Positions 1 to 10,253 of a stretch of 64,000 nt of DNA are shown here, piece after piece. The position numbers were made by a program, and so were the translations under genes. The stretch lies in contig NZ_CP125968.1 of the NCBI RefSeq assembly GCF_030067815.1, positions 3,216,001 through 3,280,000 on the forward strand, written 5' to 3'. The notes under the pieces were generated by a model. The model ran no database searches. It had not been told where the DNA came from and was given only the letters and a program-made list of their open reading frames with translations. The stretch comes from Sporosarcina thermotolerans. GTDB lineage: Bacteria; Bacillota; Bacilli; Bacillales_A; Planococcaceae. Numbering within the stretch: position 1 is the first letter of the stretch; every line of letters begins with the position of its first letter.

Positions 1-261
1 AAGGGACGGCTTGTGCTCCCAGTAATAGCTGAGCATGCCGATAAGTTCGCCGTCCACTTCGATACCCCAATAATCATCTTGTGCTATTAATTTGTCTTTA
101 CGTTCTAAATAGACTTCATACGACATTGTCATATGCGGATAATAAGGAGCATCCCATTTCTTCCATTCTGGATTTTCCTCTTTGAAAGTAAGTTCCCACA
201 TACGTCGCAAGTCATCTTCTTTAATAGGGCGAATGGTTACGCCTTCAAGTGTATACGTCAA
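1..261 (-). CDS. GNAT family N-acetyltransferase (3' part cut by window edge)
   Basis: Reads from a TTG codon at 261-259 to the left edge without a stop, giving 87 residues. The start is supported by a GGAGG site at 269-273. The protein begins LTYTLEGVTIRPIKEDDLRR and contains a Trp-rich 'DDYWGIEVDGELIGMLSYYW' stretch, which fits the first strands of the GNAT fold (acyl-CoA-dependent N-acetyltransferases). The acetyl-CoA pyrophosphate loop would lie beyond the edge, so the substrate cannot be guessed. It follows the S9 peptidase gene by about 17 nt on the same strand and is probably co-transcribed with it. Family assignment is from the N-terminal pattern only. Confidence 0.6.
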   Translation of the reverse strand, partial: MTYTLEGVTIRPIKEDDLRRMWELTFKEENPEWKKWDAPYYPHMTMSYEVYLERKDKLIAQDDYWGIEVDGELIGMLSYYWEHKPSL

Positions 262-277
262 ACTGTGTCCTCCGAAA

Positions 278-2246
278 TTATAGGTATTTCGCGAACCAGC
301 CCGTCATCTCATTTAGTCTTTCGATTCGCAGATTCGGTGCACCGGTCCGCGATAGATTATGGTCTGCATCAGGGAATCTGACGAATTCCGTCTCTTTCCC
401 CATGCTCTTTAACGTAATATAAAGCTGTTCAGCCTGTTCAATCGGGCAACGGAAATCTCTTTCAGAGTGGAGGATCAATAATGGAGTCTCCACATTTTCC
501 GCATATTTCAACGGAGAATGCTTCCATAATGTCTCTACATCCTTCATATCCGCCGCGATTTGCCATTCGCTGAAGTAATATCCGATATCGGAAACACCGA
601 AGAAGCTGATCCAGTTACAGATCGAACGTTGTGTAACTGCTGCTTTGAAACGGTTCGTATGGCCGACAATCCAGTTCGTCATGAATCCGCCATAGCTGCC
701 ACCTGTCACGCCGAGACGGTCTGCGTCAATCCAAACATTCTCGGAAAGTGCAGAGTCGACAGCTGCCATGATGTCCTCATAGTCGCCGCCACCGTAATCA
801 CCACGTACAGCGTCAACGAATTCTTGGCTGTACCCATGGCTCCCGCGTGGGTTGATGTACAGGACACCATATCCACTTGCCGCAAACAGCTGCATTTCAT
901 GGAAGAATGTGTTGCCGTACATTGCGTGCGGACCGCCATGGATATTGACGATTAATGGGTATTTCTCCCCTTCTTCGAATCCTGCCGGTTTCATAAGCCA
1001 ACCATGTACATCCCAATCTTTAGGACCTTTAAACGTTATTGCTTCCGGATGAACAAGCTCTACTTCCTTCAAATAATTATCATTGAATGAAGTGAGAGCT
1101 TTCCTTTCTCCGGTTGCAATACATTTGATAGATTTCACCAGGATGTACAGGGTCACTAATAGCGACTAACGCAAAATCACCCTCTGCATTCACATCATAT
1201 CCATAGACATGCTCGTTTTCCGGCGTAGCTGGATACAGCTCTCCTTCAAGTGTTGCGAAATAGAGACGGACATCTCCCATCGTTGAAAGTTGGAAGTACA
1301 GGTCATTGTCTTTCGTCCACACGGCGCTTGGTGCGCTTGCCGATTGCTGATGATCCGCGGCAGTATAATCCCCGACAGGTGCATCGATGCTTTCAGTGAT
1401 ATTAATTGTATTGCCCCTTTTCGTGTCGTACACATATAAATGGCCGTGTGAAGCGTTTTGGTATGCACGGTCCGAACCTACGAACGCAATATAATTGTCA
1501 TCCAATGAAAAGCGTGCGCCACCATAATAGCCCTCTTCTTCAATGATTACCGTTTCTTCCTTCGTTTCCACATTCACCAAAAAGAGTGGCTGACGGAATT
1601 CATGGTCCAAGTTTTCCTTCCGGTTCACACCGATGACAAGATGTTGGCCATCATTTGAAACCGCCTGTAATGAATGCTGGAAATTTCCTTCAGTAAATTG
1701 AGTGACCTCCTCAGTTTCAAGATTGACGAAACCGATTTGCTTGTATGAATCCTGTGGCAATAAACCGACGCCATCCATTTTGTACTTCATTTTCGTAACG
1801 CGTACTGGTTCAGGCTTCTTTTTATCGTTCTTTTCTTCTTTGAAACTGAAGTCCCTGCCTTCTTTTAGCGATGCGTCAAACCAGATTTTTGTACCGCAAG
1901 GAGACCATTGGAAGCTTGAAACGCCTTTATCAAAAGACGTTGCTTTTTTTGCTTCTCCACCACGTACAGGCAGAATATACAGCTGATTTTTATCGTCGCG
2001 ATTCGACAAAAAAGCGATTTGCTTTCCGTCCACTGACCATTTAGGTGAGCTGACACGGTGTTTTCCGTGCGTCCATTGCGTCACTTCGTTTGTAGAAAGG
2101 TCAATATGGTACAAGTTTGAAATGTATTTATTATCCTCTTCGTCGATATGCGTTTTGATGAACAGCGCTTCTTTCCCGTCTGGTGATAACTGTGGGTTTG
2201 TGACGGATTGTAGTTTAAATAGGTCGTCTACTTGTAGGTTTCTCAT
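278..2246 (-). CDS. yuxL: S9 family peptidase (prolyl oligopeptidase / YuxL type), one frameshift
   Basis: Serine peptidase with an N-terminal WD40-like beta-propeller (about residues 1-380; repeated 'SPDGK', 'SVDGKQIAFLSN', 'FSLDDNYIAFVGSD' blades) and a C-terminal alpha/beta-hydrolase domain. The catalytic Ser is in GGSYGG, the Asp in 'LHSERDF' and the His in 'PDADHNLS'. Such enzymes cleave short peptides or acylated peptides in the cytoplasm; no signal peptide is present. The frame changes near 1119-1127: the upstream frame ends after 'HPGEIYQM' and the downstream frame resumes with 'IATGERKALTSFNDN'. Propeller and hydrolase together have the family's usual length of about 660 aa, so I treat it as one gene with an indel. 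The start at 2246 has a GGGGGAATTCC-like site just upstream. The acetyltransferase follows directly. Confidence 0.85.
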
Positions 2247-2323
2247 ATGGAATTCCCCCTTCTTTTTCTATTCTACATATTTCGACACCCGTAACAGTTA
2301 TCCCTTCTTCATTTTTAAATTTA

Positions 2324-3409
2324 TTAAAATTTATTTCCGACATATAAAGATTGTGGTCGGAAAATGGTGTTATCACCTTGTTGTTCGATTGCATGGGCCG
2401 TCCATCCGACAATTCTTGCGGCGCTGAATGCCGGAGTGAACAGTTCAGGCGGCATGTTGATGGCACGCATGATGGCTGCCGCATAGTATTCGACATTTGT
2501 GTATAATTCTCTGCCTGGTTTATACGTCTTGAGTAAGTCGATAATTTCTTTTTCGGCTGTCGTCGCAAGATCTAACCACTCATCTTTACCTGCCATGCTT
2601 TCACATTTCTTCCTAAGTAGAATTGAGCGCGGATCTTCTGTTTTATAAACCCGATGGCCGAATCCCATAATTCGCTCACCGTTTTTTAATCTTTGCTCGA
2701 TTACTGGACGGATATTATTTTGAGTACCTATTTCCTCAAGCAGATCGATGACTCCTGAAGGGGCACCTCCATGTAATGGACCTTTCATCGTTCCGAGCGC
2801 TGAAGTAACGGCCGCCGTCAAATCGGATTCAGTAGAAATCGTGACCCGCCCAGCGAAAGTAGAGGCATTCATGCCATGCTCCATCGTCAGTTTCAAGTAG
2901 GTCTCAAGCGCTTCAACGTGTACATCAGTAGGTTTTTCGTAATTTAGCATCCAGAGGAAATTGGCAGTATGCGAAAGATTTTCGTCCGGCTCAACGATGG
3001 GCAATTGATTCACATTCCTGTAATGCCTTGCGATGATAACGGGTAACGCAGCGGTGAGAACAATCGCCTGTTCATCTATCGGTTTTTGCTTGAATTCAAC
3101 CTGACCATATGCAGAAATTGCGGTCCGGATCGCATCCATTAGTGGAATATCTTTCGGTAGGATATCGATAATGGATGCAATATGCTGTGGAAGTCTTCTG
3201 CCTGCTCGCATCTTCGACTTCAATGAATTCAGTTCCTCTTCGTCCGGGAATTTACCATGCCATAAAAGGTAAGCCAATTCTTCGAATGAATGATCCGGGA
3301 CTAACTCGCCCACTAAAATCCCCCTATATCTGAGCTCCCCCAACTCACCGTCAACTGATGCGATCTTCGTATGGACTGCCACAACATCCTTCAAACCTCT
3401 ATTAAACAT
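2324..3409 (-). CDS. citA: Citrate synthase, minor CitA type
   Basis: Condenses acetyl-CoA and oxaloacetate to citrate. The product is about 361 aa, matching the short bacterial citrate synthases. Counting from the upstream ATG (3415), visible active-site elements are His180 in 'MEHGMNAS', His215 in 'GPLHGGAPSG', His254 in 'FGHRVYKTEDPR' and the C-terminal Arg region 'FRPQSLYVG'. The residue usually serving as catalytic base (Asp in 'NVDFY') is Glu309 here, in 'NVEYYAAA'. I chose the second ATG (3409) because GGAGG sits about 7 nt upstream of it and only 1 nt from the ATG at 3415. The divergent LysR gene 100 bp away matches the B. subtilis citA-citR arrangement and supports CitA rather than the TCA-cycle enzyme CitZ. 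Confidence 0.88.
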   Translation of the reverse strand: MFNRGLKDVVAVHTKIASVDGELGELRYRGILVGELVPDHSFEELAYLLWHGKFPDEEELNSLKSKMRAGRRLPQHIASIIDILPKDIPLMDAIRTAISAYGQVEFKQKPIDEQAIVLTAALPVIIARHYRNVNQLPIVEPDENLSHTANFLWMLNYEKPTDVHVEALETYLKLTMEHGMNASTFAGRVTISTESDLTAAVTSALGTMKGPLHGGAPSGVIDLLEEIGTQNNIRPVIEQRLKNGERIMGFGHRVYKTEDPRSILLRKKCESMAGKDEWLDLATTAEKEIIDLLKTYKPGRELYTNVEYYAAAIMRAINMPPELFTPAFSAARIVGWTAHAIEQQGDNTIFRPQSLYVGNKF

Positions 3410-3430
3410 GTTCATTCCTCCTTTTCTTTT

Positions 3431-3459
3431 AGTATAAAGTAAAGATATAATTAATTAAA
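3431..3459 (-). promoter_or_regulatory. Possible sigma-A promoter of citA
   Basis: On the minus strand, TTTAAT (3454-3459) and TATACT (3431-3436) are separated by 17 bp, with the citA ribosome site just downstream. The surrounding AT-rich gap (3416-3513) has partly palindromic TTAATTAAATTTATTAA (about 3480-3496), which could be a LysR-type T-N11-A site shared with citR. Motif-based only. Confidence 0.35.
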
Positions 3460-3513
3460 TTGAATAATTACTATTGACTTAATTAAATTTATTAATCAAT
3501 CAGGAGGGGTTGA

Positions 3514-4395
3514 ATGGATACTCAATGGCTACGAACATTTATCATAGCGGCAGAAGAACTGAACTTCCGGAAAGCCGCGGAAAAACTGATGCTGTCCCAA
3601 CCAAGTGTGACTGTACAAATCCGGCTATTGGAAGAGCATTTAGGGATACAGCTTTTTGATCGGATCAATCGACGTGTATCGCTGACTGAGGCAGGAAGAT
3701 TGTTTTACGATGAGGCAGTAGGATTAATACAGAAGTTAGATGATAGCGTAGATCGAATGCATGCATTTGCGCAAGGATACAGACGGAACTGGACAATTGC
3801 AATTTCACCATTAATGGCGGAAACGATTTTGCCATATTTTTTGAGGACCTTCATGGAACGGCACGAGGAAGTCGAATTGACGATTCGAGTTGAGGAGTCG
3901 GAATTGATCGAACGCCTTGTCGACAGTGGCGAAGTAAATTTAGGCATTTCAGCACTCGACGCGACACTAAAAAATATTGAATCCCAGCGCATTTACGAGG
4001 ATCCAATTATCTTTGTCATGCCGACCGACAGCTATGACGAAGAAAGCGGACCACAAATTGATGTAAAAGAGGCATTGATGATTAATTATTTACTTACCCA
4101 CCATCACCCCGTCTATTGGGATGAATTGCTTTTCACATTAAACAAGCAGATCCCGGGCATTCGGACGATGAAAGTAACGCAAGCCCATATAGCCAAACGG
4201 TTCATCCAAGAAGGAATCGGCGTCTCATTCCTCCCCCACTCAATTGTACGCCGTGAATTATTGGAAGGAAGACTCATGAGACCCCACTTCGACCTATTCC
4301 CCCTCCCCTCCGTCGCCACTTTCATCCTGTTGAAAAAGAAGGGAGATCTGGAAGAAGAATTCATCCGAGACATCTCCGGATTCTACTTTGGATGA
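3514..4395 (+). CDS. citR: LysR-family regulator CitR
   Basis: A 293-aa LysR-type transcriptional regulator. Residues 1-60 form the winged helix-turn-helix ('MDTQWLRTFIIAAEELNFRK' followed by AAEKLMLSQPSVTVQI), and the rest is the effector-binding domain. It is transcribed away from citA with a shared 100-bp gap, the arrangement of B. subtilis CitR, which represses citA. A strong AGGAGGGG site lies about 6 nt before the ATG. The expected role is control of the minor citrate synthase; the effector is not evident from sequence. Confidence 0.85.
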   Translation: MDTQWLRTFIIAAEELNFRKAAEKLMLSQPSVTVQIRLLEEHLGIQLFDRINRRVSLTEAGRLFYDEAVGLIQKLDDSVDRMHAFAQGYRRNWTIAISPLMAETILPYFLRTFMERHEEVELTIRVEESELIERLVDSGEVNLGISALDATLKNIESQRIYEDPIIFVMPTDSYDEESGPQIDVKEALMINYLLTHHHPVYWDELLFTLNKQIPGIRTMKVTQAHIAKRFIQEGIGVSFLPHSIVRRELLEGRLMRPHFDLFPLPSVATFILLKKKGDLEEEFIRDISGFYFG

Positions 4396-4490
4396 ATTAC
4401 CGATATCGCGGAGAAGAATAGTGTATTATTGTTCTAATAGTCGTGAAAAGTGTTTTTGACAAATTAAGGTTTTAAAAATGTAGCAGATGC

Positions 4491-4612
4491 GGCGGTTATG
4501 CGTGATTGCGGGGGATTTATGAGGTTTTGAATGGATTTATGCGTGAGTTCCGGAGTTTATAAACTTTTGTATGGATTTATGCGTGTTTAGGAGGGTTTAT
4601 GCGTATTTCGAA
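4491..4612. repeat. 20-bp phased intergenic array A (word TTTATGCGTG)
   Basis: Six degenerate units between convergent citR and lcfB. The TTAT core falls at 4496, 4517, 4537, 4557, 4577 and 4597, a spacing of 20 bp with one 21. Units ending in GCGTGTTT or GCGTGAGTT tend to alternate with units of the type 'TTTATAAACTTTT'. No ORF runs through it in a stable frame because 20 is not a multiple of three. The same word recurs in array B (20701-20846). Confidence 0.8.
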
Positions 4613-4645
4613 GGTGAGATACTATTTTCATGTTAAATACTCTCT

Positions 4646-4774
4646 ATTGATTGAAGCGGAAGGCGGCGACTCCTGCGGGATTTAGCGCGAATGGCGAGAC
4701 CCCGCAGGTAGCGAAGCGGACGAGGAGGCTCGCCCGCGCCCCGCGGAAAGCGTCCGCCTGAAGCGGAAATCAAT
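4646..4774. repeat. Long GC-rich palindromic intergenic element, copy 1
   Basis: A 129-bp imperfect palindrome bounded by ATTGATT and AATCAAT, with internal paired arms such as CCTGCGGG/CCCCGCAGG and GGCGAG/CTCGCC. It lies next to array A and just before the lcfB stop. A second copy is at 20931-21069. Elements of this type (core 'GGCGACTCCTGCGGGA', end 'GCGGAAAGCGTCCGCC') are, to my knowledge, scattered in many Bacillales genomes. The high GC relative to its surroundings and the folding potential suggest a mobile or RNA-forming repeat rather than a gene. Confidence 0.8.
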
Positions 4775-4784
4775 GTTTGTACTG

Positions 4785-6337
4785 TTATTGCTTCACTATA
4801 TCCTTCAATGACCGTCTAAGAATTTTACCTGTTGTATTCTTAGGCAGTTCACTCAAAAACTCGATCGACTTCGGAACCTTATACTTTGCCAAGCGCTTCG
4901 CACAATACGCCTTCAACTTCTCGGCATTTCGTTCTGCGCCTTCCTTCAAAACAACAAAGGCTTGAACTTCATCGCCAAAATCAGCATCCGGCACACCAAT
5001 CACCGCAGCTTCAACAATATCGCGATGCTCAAACAACACTTCTTCAACTTCACGCGGATACACATTATATCCGCCAACAATAATCATATCCTTCTTGCGG
5101 TCTACAATATAGAAATAGCCATTTTCATCCTGTCGCGCCATATCCCCAGTATATAGCCAACCATCGCGGATTGCGGCAGCTGTATCCTCAGGCATCTTAT
5201 AATAACCCTTCATCACATTCGGCCCTCGGACTACAAGCTCACCTACTTCACCAACCGACACTTCATCCCGAACTCATCGACGACTTTATTTTCCACATTC
5301 ACAATACTTCTTCCAATCGAACCCGGTACGCGTTCTCGGTCTAATGGATTGAAGCAAGTGACAGGAGACGCTTCGGAAAGGCCGTATCCTTCCGAAATCC
5401 TTACATTGAATTTAGATTCGAAATTTGTTAAAAGCGCCACAGGCAATGAAGCCCCGCCCGAAATAGCTATCCTAATATTTTTAAAATCCTCCGCCGCCCC
5501 TTCAGGGAACTGATAAAGGAAATTGAACATCGTCGGAACGCCTGCAAAAATGGTAGCCTGCTGCGCCTTAATTGTTTCAAATACTTCTGCGGGACTGAAC
5601 TTCGGCAGCAGTAAAATCGTTGCACCTTTTAATAATGGTGCATTGACAACAACTGTAAGCGCGAACACATGAAATACCGGCAATGTCGCAATAACGCGGT
5701 CTTCCTCTGAAAAACTTAGGTAATCCGCGGTATCTCGTGCATTCGAATACAAATTCTTATGCGTCAACATCGCGCCTTTCGGATGTCCAGTTGTACCCGA
5801 TGTGTATAGAATGACAGCGGTTTCATTTTCATCAACTTCAATTGGAGCTTTGTTAGGCCTGTCCTTCGCAAAGAAATGTGTAAACTGGCTCACTTTCTTT
5901 CTCACATCTTCCGGTAATTCCGAAATTGAACTTCCGGTTAATGTACTTGTCTCACAAATAATATAATGTTCGATTGTCGGGAACGAGGTAGCAGCCTTTT
6001 CGACGAGCGGCAATAGCTGATCAAGCGCAATGACAACCTTCGCATCACTATTATGTAGGATATACGAGATTTCACTTGGTGAATAAATCGGATTGATTGG
6101 AATTGCAGTAGCCCCAATCCGCATCGTTGCGTAAAGTGAAACGATGAAATGCGGCGTATTCCCTAATAAAAATGCAACATGGTCTCCCTTTTTAACCCCT
6201 AAATCTTCAAGTCCTTGAGCAAACGTGGACACATGCTTGTCGAACTCGCCGTATTTCGTATCTTTGCCCATGAAATGATAAGCCGTCTTTTCCGGCTTCA
6301 GTTTCGATGTTTCATAAACCTGTGTGACCAAATTCAT
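4785..6337 (-). CDS. lcfB: Long-chain fatty acid--CoA ligase (LcfB/YhfL-like), one frameshift
   Basis: ATP-dependent acyl-CoA synthetase of the ANL superfamily. The AMP-binding P-loop '[13 protein letters not shown]' is near residue 185, followed by the '[10 protein letters not shown]' motif, '[19 protein letters not shown]' and the C-terminal 'TGKILRR' loop with the catalytic Lys. The frame breaks at the CCC run 5267-5269: one extra G on the coding strand joins 'VVDEFG' to '[13 protein letters not shown]' and restores a ~517-aa protein. I chose the ATG at 6337 because a GGGG site lies 9 nt upstream; the longer frame to 6373 lacks one. It activates fatty acids for degradation or lipid use; B. 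subtilis yhfL lies near lplJ and yhfH, as here. Confidence 0.85.
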
Positions 6338-6494
6338 ACATAACATCCCCTTTCCCAAAAAATGAACAACCATTCATAATTCTCTCTATTATTATATAAG
6401 AAAAGTTTATAGTTAACAATGATTTTTGAAAATCTACTCAAATAGTAATAGTCCGAATGCTAAAAGCGTATTCTTTATTTCGGAAAATTAGTAA

Positions 6495-6537
6495 AGAAAA
6501 ACATCGAGCCCATGCCTTTTCAGCATCAGCTCGATGT
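6495..6537 (-). terminator. Rho-independent terminator after the BceB-like permease gene
   Basis: Arms ACATCGAGC (6501-6509) and GCTCGATGT (6529-6537) pair exactly and are followed on the minus strand by a T-rich tract. The upstream arm touches the permease stop codon. Confidence 0.75.
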
Positions 6538-8449
6538 TCGGATATGCGCAAGATAGCGCCAGCGGATCAGATAGAAATAGATGACCTGTAAAATTGTAAA
6601 CCCAAGCAAGACGAAGATTAGTTCACGCACAATCGAAATCTCGGCGAGTGCATCCCAAATGACTTGCAATGTTAAAAATGCAAAGGAACTATGCAACAGC
6701 GCCACTCCCCAAGGGACAAAGAATTGTGGAATAAGCTGTCGATTGATGATTTTCTTGAACTCCCTATCGGTAATGCCCATACGCCGCAGCACATCGAATT
6801 GCTTCCGGTCACTGTCAAGGGAAGTGTACAACCTGAAGTAAATAAAACTTCCCGCAGCAAGTAGAAATACTCCTGCTAACAATAAACCGATGAAAAGCAA
6901 TAAGGTGAATGTTGTCCGTATGATGGAATAGTTCCGCCCTGGATTATCAAACGTGTAATTAAGTTCATGGGATGTTCCCGCCAAAATCGATTCCGTCATC
7001 GAATGCTCAATCGTCATGCCGATATTCTTCGTCATCTGCCACTCCGGGATGTCGAAAGCATGATAAACAACCGATGGAGTTTTAACGAAAGCGGCAATCC
7101 GGTCAAAATCCGTATCATTCAAAATGATTGCATTCGTTCCAATCGCATGTGCCGGGAATAATTGGTGAGGGTACGCGCCGTTGATCCGTATGGAAACTCC
7201 GCTTTCCTCCAATACCGTTTCGACAATTTGACTGTTCAATTGCTCGAATGTAGAAATCGTCGGTGGCAGGAATAGTGCCTCTCCTTCGTCCAATTCAAAC
7301 GCTGTATTGCCAAAAGCCGTCGCTAACTCATTAATACTTGAGAGTTTAACGATGGATACTGTGAATTCCGTATAGGAAGAGCGTTGTTTCAAGACTGGAA
7401 AATCTACATATGTGTACTCAAGCCCATTTCTCCTTAATTCATCACGAAGCCGTTTAATGTTCTGTTCCTCCATCTTGTCACCCGGATAGCTGACATAGAC
7501 AAGGCCAAGAGGGTTCACTTCCCGGTACTGCGAGGCGAATGAAGTTAATGAAGCAAGAATACCTACCGACATGAACGCGACCGTAGATACGATTGTGACG
7601 ATGAAAAACATCCTCGCATTTTCCTTCAAACGGATTACCCCTTCGGATATGGCCAACAACCGGAAGTGACGCCAATACAATTCCTTCCTCCCTTTGAAAA
7701 GATGAAGAAGGAATGGCAAGGAATCCGTAAAAAAGAAATACGTTCCAAGTGTTGCAAGTGGTGGTAGAAGGAAAATGAGCCCGATGACAATATTATTGGA
7801 TGTAAGTGAAGCCAACGTATAGGAAAGCACTAAAAGGATTAATCCAAGAGAACCACGGATTTTCGAAAAGCCTTCCTTTTCTTTTCCACTGCCGTCCCCG
7901 CGGATTAGTTCATGCAATCCGTCAGTCCGGATGAATACGGGAGCGACAAGCGAAATGATGATGAAAAGGCTAAAAAATGCACCTACGGTTAATGCAAATG
8001 GTTCCCATGATAAATACAATGGCAACGCAGGCAATAGGACAATCCGTTTAACGACCATGAAGAAAAACTTCGAGAACATATACCCTAAAAACGTCCCCAC
8101 TCCGATTGAGCCCGCACCAATCATATCGTCTCGATGAAAATGAGCCGATGCAATTGCCGTTTTTCCATACCTAAATGAAGGAGGATGCCAAACTCCTTCG
8201 TCCTCGCCTGCAAAAATGCACGCATCGAATAAAACAAGAAAAACATTGTAAATATGTAAAGGATGAGTTCCGCTGCACCCATGCCCAACAACGCAATATC
8301 CCGTAAGGAGCCCCCTCAATGGATGGATGGAAAAGCAGCATGGAATAAAGGAAAAAAACCATTACCGAAAAAACACTCGCCATGAAAAAGGCCGCGTAAA
8401 TTCGCCGATTCCGCACAACATTCCGATAGGCAAACTGGCGAAACGTCAT
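6526..8449 (-). CDS. BceB-like ABC transporter permease (FtsX family), two frameshifts
   Basis: Membrane subunit of a peptide-antibiotic sensing/resistance ABC transporter of the BceAB group. It starts 'MTFRQFAYRNVVRNRRIYAA' with the first membrane helix (FFMASVFSVMVFFLYSMLLF). Groups of helices follow, with a large extracytoplasmic segment (about residues 300-510), the hallmark of BceB permeases. Length after repair is about 642 aa, as expected. One lost G in the run 8311-8315 and one lost base near 8121-8127 account for the three overlapping frames; the middle segment, 'GSLRDIALLGMGAAELILYI', is in the third frame. It lies downstream of the matching ATPase, sensor kinase and regulator and is presumably their sensory partner. 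Confidence 0.82.
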
Positions 8450-8482
8450 GCAGCAGACCTCCCTATTTGGAATGAATCACAT

Positions 8483-9250
8483 CTATCGCAAATCATGGAC
8501 ATTTCCTCCAAGCAAACTAAGCACATTCAATATCCGTTGGAAAAACGTCTGTCGTCTTTCATCCTTATAAATTTCATTGAAAATCTCCCCATCCTTGATG
8601 AACAACACACGATCGCAATAGCTTGCTGCAATCGGATCATGCGTCACCATAATGATAGTCGTCCCCTCGGTTTGATTGATATGGCTGAGCAATTCCAATA
8701 CTTCCTTTGCAGATTTGGAATCAAGGTTCCCTGTCGGTTCGTCCGCAAGGATAAGTTTCGGTTTATGGATTAGCGCTCTGCCGACAGCTGTCCGCTGCGC
8801 TTGTCCGCCTGATAACTCATCCGGTCGGCGATTAAGAATTTCAGTTAATGTGAGTTGATCTGCCAATCGAGCGATCCGTCTTTTCATTTCCGAAATAGGC
8901 AGCCCATCCAATGTGAGAGGCAGAACAATGTTCTCTTCAACAGTCAGCATTTGGAGCAAATTGATGTCCTGGAAGACAAAGCCGAAATTACGTCTCCTGA
9001 AGAGCGCCAATTCATTGCCATTCAACGACTCGGGCTCAATTCCGTCGATTAGGACCTGTCCGTAAGTGGGCATATCGATTGTCGAAATGATGTTCAACAA
9101 TGTCGTTTTGCCACTGCCGGACGGCCCCATAATTGCGATGAATTCCCCTTCGTCCGCTTCGAAATCCAGCCGGTTTAGCGCACGATGGATCACCTTACCT
9201 TCATAGATTTTCGTTATCTGCTTCAGTTTTAGGATTGCGTTCTTCGGCAT
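8483..9250 (-). CDS. BceA-like ABC transporter ATPase
   Basis: Nucleotide-binding subunit of about 255 aa: Walker A GPSGSGKT, Q-loop 'FVFQDINLL', signature LSGGQ, Walker B 'LILADEPTGNLD' and H-loop 'VTHD'. These are the features of the MacB/BceA-type ATPases paired with FtsX-fold permeases. The ATG at 9250 (MPKNAILKL) is preferred over 9271 because a GGTGAGGCGG site precedes it. It overlaps the 3' end of the sensor kinase gene by about 50 nt, so translation is likely coupled. Expected to drive release of a cell-wall-active peptide (bacitracin-like) from its lipid target; the actual ligand is unknown. Confidence 0.88.
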   Translation of the reverse strand: MPKNAILKLKQITKIYEGKVIHRALNRLDFEADEGEFIAIMGPSGSGKTTLLNIISTIDMPTYGQVLIDGIEPESLNGNELALFRRRNFGFVFQDINLLQMLTVEENIVLPLTLDGLPISEMKRRIARLADQLTLTEILNRRPDELSGGQAQRTAVGRALIHKPKLILADEPTGNLDSKSAKEVLELLSHINQTEGTTIIMVTHDPIAASYCDRVLFIKDGEIFNEIYKDERRQTFFQRILNVLSLLGGNVHDLR

Positions 9251-10253
9251 CCGCCTCACCCATCTCTCCATTTGTAAACAAGATCTTCACAGCCGTACCT
9301 TTTCCAACTTCCGATTTAATCGCCAATGGGTGTCCTAACTTCCCGCACACTTCATCTGCAATATAAAGGCCCATCCCTGTCGACTCACCCGTGAGCCTTC
9401 CGTTCTCACCAGTAAAAAACGCCCTTGTCACCCGCTTCAGATCGGATGCCGGGATGCCTACCCCTTCGTCACGTATCGTCAATTCAAATCCTTTTTTCGT
9501 ATGCTCCGCGGATAAATACACTCGCTTTCCTTCGCCGAACGTATATTTCACAGCATTTGTGATGAATTGCCCGATGACGATCTTCATCCATTTCGGATCG
9601 GTCGCAACGACCAACCGCTCATCGATTGAAATAACCGGAAACACACCGTTTGTAATGAACAACCGCTTATGATCCGTCACAATTTGTTGGGTAAGACTTT
9701 TCAAACCGACCCGTTCGATATGCATATCTTCTTCGAACGTCCCAAGCCTTGCATTGACAAGCACAGCATCCAGCCCGCGTTGTATTTTATCCACTTCTTC
9801 CCGGACACTTCTTTTATCAAGCTCCCCTTCTTCTTGAAGGAGTAAATTAATGACAGAAATCGGCGTCTTCATCTGATGCACCCATTGATTCATGAAATTG
9901 AGTTGCCGATGCTGTGTCGCATAAAGGGTCTGCACTTCATTCTGGTGCAGACTATACAAATCACGCATAAAATCCGAAGACCTTTTCTGTTCAGACGTTC
10001 GCACATTCCTGATGAGCGCATCCTCCATCTTCGTCGGTTTGCGGATAATCGCATTGTAATACGATCTTCTTGTGATGAATTTCGCCCCAAGGAATGCACC
10101 TAACAACAGCATGCTGATGATGATCGAGTAGATCATCGTGTTGATGCCGGTGAATCCATCCAGCCAATACAAAACGATTATGAACGATATAAGGAACATT
10201 TCGAAGATGACCCATGACAAGTATTCATTTATGAATAAACGGATCTGCCTCAT
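9201..10253 (-). CDS. BceS-like intramembrane-sensing histidine kinase
   Basis: A 350-aa sensor kinase with two N-terminal membrane helices (about residues 13-31 and 38-58) separated by only a few residues, so there is no extracellular sensor domain. The H-box is 'VHQMKTPISVI' with phospho-acceptor His126; the N-box is 'FITNAVKYTF' and the G-box 'STGMGLYIADEVC'. This architecture is typical of kinases that sense through a partner BceAB transporter, which is encoded immediately downstream. The start overlaps the response-regulator stop by 4 nt (ATGA), indicating translational coupling. Confidence 0.88.
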   Translation of the reverse strand: MRQIRLFINEYLSWVIFEMFLISFIIVLYWLDGFTGINTMIYSIIISMLLLGAFLGAKFITRRSYYNAIIRKPTKMEDALIRNVRTSEQKRSSDFMRDLYSLHQNEVQTLYATQHRQLNFMNQWVHQMKTPISVINLLLQEEGELDKRSVREEVDKIQRGLDAVLVNARLGTFEEDMHIERVGLKSLTQQIVTDHKRLFITNGVFPVISIDERLVVATDPKWMKIVIGQFITNAVKYTFGEGKRVYLSAEHTKKGFELTIRDEGVGIPASDLKRVTRAFFTGENGRLTGESTGMGLYIADEVCGKLGHPLAIKSEVGKGTAVKILFTNGEMGEADAEERNPKTEADNENL

